64,000 nt of DNA, taken from Inia geoffrensis. Its lineage: Eukaryota > Chordata > Mammalia > Artiodactyla > Iniidae. The notes below the pieces were generated by a model. The model was not told the DNA's origin, did not search any database, and saw only the letters and a list, made by a program, of their open reading frames with translations. The stretch spans positions 71,988,501 through 72,052,500 of the forward strand of contig CM070899.1 of the NCBI GenBank assembly GCA_036417435.1, in the 5' to 3' direction. A program made the translations under genes and the position numbers. Below, piece after piece: positions 56,326 through 64,000 of this stretch. How positions within the stretch are numbered: position 1 is the stretch's first letter; the number at the start of each line of letters is the position of its first letter.

Positions 56326-58930
56326 ATGGGGAAAAAAAAGCAGCTGACTTGGGTTGTCTTGTTCAGGGGGCAGAAATGTGTCTTCATGAGAAATATGTAA
56401 ATATATTTAGATATTCCAATTCCTGTTATATCTCTTCAACTACCTATCATAGATGTTACAGGAGAGCTTCATACATCAGAGGTCCCAACCAAAGCAGAGG
56501 TGACCCTAACTCTAAGAGCCCATGTTTCCAATTATACTCTGCCTCCCTTAGAGCAGAATTTTCAGCCTCTAAGATTTAGGCTGTAATAGAATTCCAGCTA
56601 CTAAATAATAATCTGTGAAGATACAGAAAAAACTGCATATGTTAATTTGAGCTTAGCGTTTTATTTCTTGGAATCTCTGATATTTGATTTCTTCAACAAA
56701 ACTATTGCCTATTTAATGTTCCTCATACACATTTTACTATTGTTAAAAATGGTGCACAAGTCACACAAAGGGGGATAGGATTCAATTTATACAATTAATG
56801 AACTGACATAATTCAATACACACAACAGGGGATATAATTGATTTTTCAAATCTATAAATCTATTTGAAAGTAAAATTATGAGATATATAGTTTGTTGATT
56901 TTATATTATCTAAGATTTCAAAACTCAGCTGTCATAGTTCTTGACCCTTCACTGAATTCTTTACTGAAAAGTGCTGTGTATTTTCTCTTTAGTGCTCTTC
57001 TTTCCTGATTAGACTTTTTAAAACACTTACCAAGGAAACTTGTGATTAATGACAGTTATAACTTATTGGACTTGAAGGACAAATGCTTGCTTCACCAGTT
57101 AAGGTAACGAGCTAATCAAAATGAAGAAGTGCAGGGCAAGGGAGAAGAGGGAGAGCAACGAATGCAGTGAATCTACATGGATTCGCTTGAAGTGATGAGC
57201 TGAACTGTTAAGTTTTCATTTGCTGCATCACAAATTTGACTCAACCTTTGTCTGTATTAAGAATAATGGAGCAGTTCTTATAAAAAGTATAAAACGTCTC
57301 AAATTAAGCCTCCTCCCTCTTATTTTTATAGCTACTGGTTGGTATTATTCCAGCTTTTTCACAGTAAATGTTTCACCATATCTTTCACAGATTGGAAAAA
57401 CTTTTCCACTTCCACAGTTACAAATCCTACAAACCAAACTGTCTGCCTCTTCAGAGACTATACTTCATACTTCAGCAAGAAACTGAGACCGAACTTTTTA
57501 TTTGCTGAGAAGGTGACACAATTCTCTTTTATATGGTGTGGTCTCATTCTTTGCTTTCCCATTGACCTCAAAGGAGTGGGTGCCTAAAATATTTCAATGC
57601 TAGATTGTTTGTGAGCTAGAAATGAATCAGTCTTGAAAAGAAGGCAGACATCCTTTTTGGTGGGAGGGTGCCAGGTAACAATTCAGAGTTTGCCATGTCG
57701 ATATGTGCTATGTGTTTCATCAAAAACTTGCACTATTGCTAGAAACTCAGCATCCAACAATGTAATCTAGCTGGTTATGTGTTTCTTTCCAACTCATCTC
57801 TGCAAAATAAAAGAGGAAAGGGTTAGAAAAACGGGGATAAAGTTGTCTGAAGATTTCTGTCATGTACAATGGTGCTAGTTGAAGGAGGAAAACAGCTCTG
57901 TGTTTCCTACATGATATAGAAAAAAAATTACTAATCAAAAAACTATACCTACACTGGATTTAAGGACAATTTGTGTGAAGATGTGATATATTAGGATAGA
58001 ATATAAATAGGGGTTTCACTAAACCTGAAAATTTAAAGTACCTAGGAACTTACTCCTTTTATTACTTTTGGTTCTCTAGAGAAGATTCATTTGCATATGT
58101 CTTTAAAATACTTCTTCTCTAGATGTGATCATCTATCTAGTAAACTGTCTCATGAACCAAGTAGAATGACAGCTAGAAGGTGAAACACCAAATATGAAGT
58201 AACTTAGTCATTTTAATTCTGTGTTTTTTGTTGTCTTAAAACACCCTTCTCTTCCATTAATAATCTCCTCGAAAGAAAGCAGTTGTTGTTCCATATAGAG
58301 GTCTCCATATAAGGGGGCAATGATGAGAAACATCATATGCCCTCTGCAAGTTACTCAAGGCCTCCAATGTAGTAATGGGAGCAATGTTTCCAAAGCTGCT
58401 CTTGGACATCATATGCCTGTTTGATTTGGCAGAATCAATGGCTAGTACTTTTCTTTCAGCCAATTTACTGGAAGCTCCTCCCTTTCTTACACATAAGCTC
58501 CCTATGGGCTTACAGTACTTTTACACATTTATTTTGTTCTGTTACTAACAATATTTTAATTCTAACATTGAAGTGTTTCATAATTTTCCTTTTTTAAAAC
58601 AATTCTTTCACTTTTCAGGAAACTGCTCGGTAGTGTATCTCAGAGGATAAATGCTAACATATAAGTGCAATATTTAAAAGTCACTTTGACATATTATTAT
58701 TAATATGCCTTAACTTACATCTCATTACTAAAAAATCAAACCTACTATCTCTTTGTTGAAATTGTGTGATATGTTTTTAGCTCATTTGTTTCTGTAGTCA
58801 ATTCACTTAATGTAGAACCTAAAAATTTATGAAGGAAAAAAAGTTAGACTAGATACTCAAAGGGAATTCATCTGTGAAGCTAACTCTAAAATTTCCTTGA
58901 AAAGATACAAGAAATAAATAGCAAAAACTA
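56326..58930. other. Repeat-poor unique DNA
   Basis: No nameable repeat. 57,040-57,480 and 58,240-58,510 are complex, more balanced in composition, and may be conserved non-coding DNA. Frames up to 88 codons show no domains. Confidence 0.35.
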
Positions 58931-58934
58931 CTGG

Positions 58935-60375
58935 AAAAAAAAAAAGAATGAAGTGAGAGGAATGACACTATCTGACTTCAGGATTTAACATAATACCACA
59001 ATAATCAAGACACTGTGGTATTGGAAAAAGGATAGGCTCATAGATCAATGAAACAAAAAGAGAGTCAAGAAACAGATCTACACCAATATGGTCAATTGGC
59101 TTCTACAAAGGTGCAAAGGCAATTCAATGGAGAATGGAGAGTTTTCTCAATAAACGTTGTTGGGACAACTGGACACCACATGCAAAAAAATAATGAACTT
59201 CAACTGAAAGGTCTCTCAATATGTGAAAAGCAGCTCAAAATGAATCAGAGATCTAAATATAAACTGTAATACCATAAAATTTTTAGAAGAAAAAATAGGA
59301 GAAGTTCATCATGATCTGTGGTTAGACAAAGAGCTCTTAGACCTGACACACAAAAAAATATTCAATAAAAGAAAAAAAGACAAATAAATTAGAATTCATC
59401 AAAATTAAAAACGTTTTTTAAGTAAGGCACTATCAAGAGAAATAAAAGAAAAGCTACAGAGTTGGAGAATATATTTGCAAAACACATATCTGACCAAGAA
59501 CTTTTACCCAGAAAGTATTAAGAACTCTCTACAAATAACCCAGTTTTAAGATGGGCAAAAACTTGAATAAACGCATCACTCAGAGGATGTACTGATGGAA
59601 AAGAAACACATGAAAAGATGTTCAACATCAGAACAGCCTCTCAAAATTATTGGTGAAATGAAAATTAAAACTGAAAGGAGATTCCACTACACATCTATAA
59701 GAATGGTTAAAATAAAAAAATACTGACAGTACCAAATGATGATGAGGATGAGGAAAACTGGAACTCTCATAAATTGCTGCCGGAACTGCAAAATGGTGTG
59801 AGTACTTTCAAAACTAGTTCATCAGTTTCTCATAAAGTTCAACATAATCATATGACCCAGATATCGTACACGCACTTACCCTAGAGAAACGAAATTATGG
59901 TCACCCCCAAACCTATACATAAATGTTTTTAGCAACTCTATTCATAATTACCAATACCTGGAAACAACCTAAATATCCTTCAATGAGTGAATGCATAAAC
60001 AAATGGCAGTACATCCCTACTAAGAATGTTACTTAGAAATAAAAAAGAATGAACTATTGATACAACCAACAATTGAGATAAATCTCTAAGGCATTATGCT
60101 CAGTGAAAGTCAATCTCAAAAGGTTATATACTGTACCATTACATTTGCTATACAATATTTCTTAAAAGTCAAAATAGGTGATGGAGAATACATCAGTGAT
60201 TGTCAGTGATCAGGAGAGGGCAAGTGTGTGGCTACAAAGGAATAGTACAAAGGAATTTTTGATAGTAATGGAAATATTATATATCTTGAAAGTGGAGGTT
60301 GTTAGACAAATATATACATGAGTTAAAATTCATACAATTTTACACAAAAACTCCACTTTTATGTTATTTTCTAAT
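58935..60375 (+). pseudogene. Decayed L1 ORF2 3' part and 3' UTR
   Basis: The ORF2 C-terminal third: 'ggaatgacactatctgacttcaggatttaacataataccac' (58959), 'tgtggtattggaaaaaggatag', 'tagatcaatgaaac', 'gttgttgggacaactggac' (59157), 'atgaaaagatgttcaacatcagaac' (59608), 'aactctcataaattgctgccggaactgc' (59761), and later 'taccaatacctggaaacaacctaaatatcc'. The Cys-rich motif is lost and frames break constantly (the longest is 73 codons). It lacks a clear A-tail or duplication and is the most decayed of the three larger L1 pieces. Confidence 0.8.
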
Positions 60376-62555
60376 AATAAAATTTTTAAATGAATCTGTG
60401 CAAAATTAAAAATAAATTTGTGTTATTTTAGTGTTTTCTTTTATTAATACAAAGAAGAGGGTAGGAGACAGAATGGTTAATTCAATAAGGCTCAAATATA
60501 TGATATATTTTGAGGATTACAACTAACATCCGATTTTTTCTTAGAGTTAAGATGAAGATTAAACGTTATTAATTTTTTGCCGAAATATTTTGAACACTAT
60601 TAGAAAAAAATAACTAGAGTTAATAGCAGATATGTTAGAAAGTCTTCTCTTCATATCTAAAATATATGATTAATTTTCATTAGCCTCAGCATATTCAGTT
60701 GGTCGAGAACTATGAGAATATTCATTATCTCACATGGTAAGCAAGAAACGACATCAGGGTTAAGATAAAGGACAAATTAGGCAACAGCAGTGGTTGTAGT
60801 TATAAATAAAATTAGTGTTTTTCTTCTGTGAGTTTTGTTTATACTTTTTTAGAAATGCATAGCTTAATAAAACTTTTTGACTTTGTTTATAAATATAGTT
60901 ACTTCACTCTGATCAGTAATGAAGGAAAAAGATGAGAGGACATAGTCATCCTTAGGTAAGGATTCATTAATAGATAAAAATTTCATAAAATAAATATTGT
61001 ATTTGATGGCTGTGTTACCCTTAAAACCCACTTTAAAGCATGGCCAGATGACCTTTAAGACCCTACTATCTATTATTTTAAAACCACCAGTGAAACATGA
61101 CCAGCACTCAAGCTGGGTAAAACTAGTCGCTAAATTCCCTTTCTTCTTTTTCTTTTTCAAAATTAAGGCAAAGTACTAAAAATGACAGCCAAAAGAGTGC
61201 AAAAATCATTTCCCTTCTTATTTATACCAATATACTTGATTCCAGTTTATAGGGAGTATACAAAATGTCATTAACAAAAGAAAATATGGTTAAGCAATAA
61301 ATTACCGAATAAAGCAATGTGAATATGTAGATATTCATGAATGACTTATGAAATCACCCTGATTCTATATATAACTTACCAGTTTTCAATGACCTTGAGT
61401 ATTAAAAGATGGATTAAAATATACTGGATTTGATTTCATCTGCCTCTGACAATTTCTCAGTATCATTTGTGAAGTAATTGATCAGCACAGTCTTGTGCTT
61501 TGTTTTTCCTAGTTTGAATTGACATTTTAAAATGTTCTTTTGGTATGACAGCAGCAACTATTGCCTTTATACAGCCTTCAGGACCTAGGCAGGATGAAAT
61601 TCTTTACCTCATTTAATGCTTTTAAAATTTTTCACATGATTAATAAAAAACAATAATTTTAACATGTAAGAGCTATCACTGTGAACATGTTTTTATTGCA
61701 TTAAAATACAAAACTCTCCTGTGTGGTTTAAGTTTATAGTTATTGGATTCTGAAAAAAGAGGAGTTTGTTTTTTTTTGATGATTTTATGCTTTGCTATAA
61801 CAGGTGCAGTATAAGACTAAATTAATTGGCTTATAACATTGAAGAATAAGGTTTTAAATTAACAACTGTGGGATACAGATAATTTTTAACTTTATGGGCA
61901 ACTCTACATGACCATGCCCTCCCAGAGTCTGAAAACAAAAAAATACAGGTTTCATAGGCCACATTGCTATAACTATTAACTATATAAAGGTTGTAATAAT
62001 ATCCTTTCTTTGTAATAATATCTCTTGTTCATACTGTAAAGGACAGAATGGCACCAACCTTATGAGGGTTAATATGAAAAGTTATTGCCTAGAGATATTC
62101 TCTCTCAAATGTCACCCAAAACAGTATTACCCCTTTAATTCATCAGACTCCAGACTCAGGGTCATAAAATAAGCACAATAAAGTGCCTTCTGTGCCCTCC
62201 AATTGTCAACAGCCCCCTTCAAAACCATCCATTCCCATAGGTCATAGATTTCTTGTCTTTTTCCTGTTTCTTTTGGCTTTTGACTCTATAAATAATTTCC
62301 TGTTAACAATTTTGTCTCAAAGTTTGGAAATGATGCTTCCTATGCCTTCTGTGGCTTTGACTTCTGGCTTCCCTCCTTGACCACAAGAATGATATACACC
62401 CCCTTAATCACACTGCCTCTAGCTTCTCTGAGTAGATACCACAAATGCTGTAGCTGCATCAGTAAGTCCAGTCTCTTAGCAAAACTGTGTAATCACCTTT
62501 ATCACTTGGTTTACACTGAATATACTACAGTACTTTAGAATGTACAAAATGTTTT
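60376..62555. other. Unannotated AT-rich DNA
   Basis: No gene or repeat named. 61,420-61,700 has a regulatory-like look (TAATTGATCAG, TTAATAAAAAACAATAATTTTAAC) but no firm support. Confidence 0.35.
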
Positions 62556-62559
62556 CATT

Positions 62560-62715
62560 TATATTATTGTTATTCATAATAACCAGTTTAGATACTCAGG
62601 GTAGATATAATCATTCTTATGAGGCTTAGAGAAGTAAAGTATCTTAACTAAGGACTTGCCGTAGTTCACTGGAGGGTTTAGAACGTCTTCTGATTCCTGT
62701 TTCAATATTCTTTCC
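62560..62715 (-). mobile_element. MIR SINE, reverse
   Basis: 'gtagatataatcattcttatgaggcttagagaagtaaagtatcttaactaaggacttgccgtagttcactgg' is an antisense MIR core. Confidence 0.6.
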
Positions 62716-64000
62716 ATAGGCGCACACTACATCTAATTTATCTCCTGGGAGACTGAAACCATAAACAAAAACTCTTGCTTCTTAAAGTTTCTTTTTTATT
62801 TTTTTAACTTCCAATTTCTAAAATTTCTAACAGTGGTTCTATGAAGTACTTTCTCTTTTTTAAATATAAATATTTAATAGCTATAAATACATGTCCTTAT
62901 GCCCTGCTCTATTCCCAAGAGATATATGACTAGGCCTACAAAAAATCAGGTAGTCTTAATAGGAAAATTTAATACACTCAGCTTTTTACTTCTCTTCTAT
63001 TCTTATTAATTTTGTATGAAATGTGCCAATAAATTAACTCTTAGAATCCACCAGTTGTAGGATATGCTGATGCACATGTTTTCTTAGTTTTATGGAGAAT
63101 AAAAGAATAGTTTAGTACAGAAAAATCCAGTGAAAGAAGAAAATGATGAAGTGAGAAGTTAAGATAAATGCCTAGTTTTTAGGAGAGTTTACACATAAAT
63201 CTCTTTATACATACATATACTAGGCACGTATTTTGTTTATTCCATCTTATTCACTTTAATTTAATTGAACTTGTGCTTATTTAGTCATCTATGATGGTGT
63301 AATATATAGTATATCATCCATTAATGTTCCAAAGCTTCTGATCTTTAGTTAGGAAACACAAATTTAACCATATAATTGGCAAGGTGGCTTTGCTATTTGA
63401 ATATCTGGCATGCTATTCATAAAAGAACTCATACACACACACACACATATATAAAGTACTTCATAACCGCTTGCTACTTTAATTGCCAATATTATGGAAT
63501 GAAGTCAATGATATTAAGACAGAAGAATAATTTAGCTCACATTATGCATAGCGGTTATAACAATGTGTACAGGCTGCTCATTAAACAGGCCAAAGTTTTC
63601 TAATTTCTCTGTATAATTTTAACAATTTGTAATCCTATTAAAGCATTCTTAGGTGTTATTTCTTTCTTGAATACTATTTTTGTTTTTGGTCTTTGTCCCC
63701 AAAGTAATTTTTATTTTAATTCTTTATTTTTAAAAATATAAAATAAATATTTCTGTCACAAAATGTGAGTCATTGTTTTGGCTTCTTTGCTGAATGAATG
63801 TAATGAACAATATTCCTTTTTCTGGTTTGTTTTGCTTTGCTTTCTTAAAAAATTTTAATCAAGTTCCTTGTTAATCTGTTCAAAATATTTTATAGATTTT
63901 ACTTTTTACTCCAAATTTTTGTTCAGTGTCCTAAGAGGCTTGCCTGTGTTCTAAAGTAAACTCTCCCCTTGTCTTCAGTAGTTCTTACATAAAGAGATAT
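62716..64000. other. Unannotated AT-rich DNA to window end
   Basis: Contains a short (CA)n(TA)n microsatellite at 63,431-63,453. No gene recognised. Confidence 0.4.

Overview
The window is vertebrate nuclear DNA, and the repeats point to a cetacean. About a dozen copies of a roughly 200-bp tRNA-derived SINE of the CHR type (Cetacea-Hippopotamus-Ruminant) are present. They start with a 'gggcttccctggtggcgcagtgg' type 5' end, keep a polymerase III A box and B box, and end in an A-rich tail. A matching lineage-specific L1 family is also present, as a nearly complete copy and as 3' fragments. The rest is AT-rich, with deeply decayed pan-mammalian repeats (L2, MIR, old L1/HAL1, LTR and DNA-transposon remnants). 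I see no bacterial-style operon, no rRNA or functional tRNA gene, no CRISPR array, and no intact cellular protein-coding gene. The window reads as a gene desert or the inside of a very large intron.

Layout. 1-7,600: mostly unique AT-rich DNA with an L1 3' stub (1.6-1.8 kb), L2 pieces and one reverse CHR SINE; 6.1-7.3 kb is repeat-free and resembles conserved regulatory DNA. 7,600-11,200: overlapping L2 remnants in both orientations, cut by two CHR SINEs and a reverse 5'-truncated L1 with target-site duplications (TSDs). 11,200-21,440: more L2, MIR and old reverse L1, five CHR-type SINEs and a possible processed pseudogene next to a 24-base T run. 21,851-21,923: a 73-bp segment with textbook splice sites, the best exon candidate. 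22-31 kb: MIR, L2 and LTR-like remnants, a pair of tandem CHR-1-like SINEs, a tailless SINE, and three stretches that look like conserved non-coding elements.

31.6-37.4 kb: a nearly complete cetacean-type L1 (+), inserted at the A-tail of a CHR SINE and bounded by a 16-bp TSD. Both of its ORFs are broken. 39.2-40.2 kb: old L1/HAL1 ORF1-like DNA. 40.36-47.89 kb: an older full-length L1 (+) with a repetitive 5' UTR, broken ORFs and its own TSD; a 335-bp Tc1/mariner-type element with TA duplications is nested in its 3' part. 48-50 kb: a CHR SINE whose tail has become an AT microsatellite, then a reverse L1 stub split by another CHR SINE. 50-64 kb: unique DNA with scattered MIR, L2 and L1 pieces and a decayed L1 ORF2 fragment at 58.9-60.4 kb.

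How the parts relate. The SINEs depend on L1 enzymes for mobility and the MIRs share their 3' ends with L2. The nesting order (old L1/L2/MIR, then L1 copies, then Tc1/mariner element and CHR SINEs) gives a relative history of the locus. Repeat family names come from memory of consensus sequences, not from a search; boundaries of old repeats are approximate.
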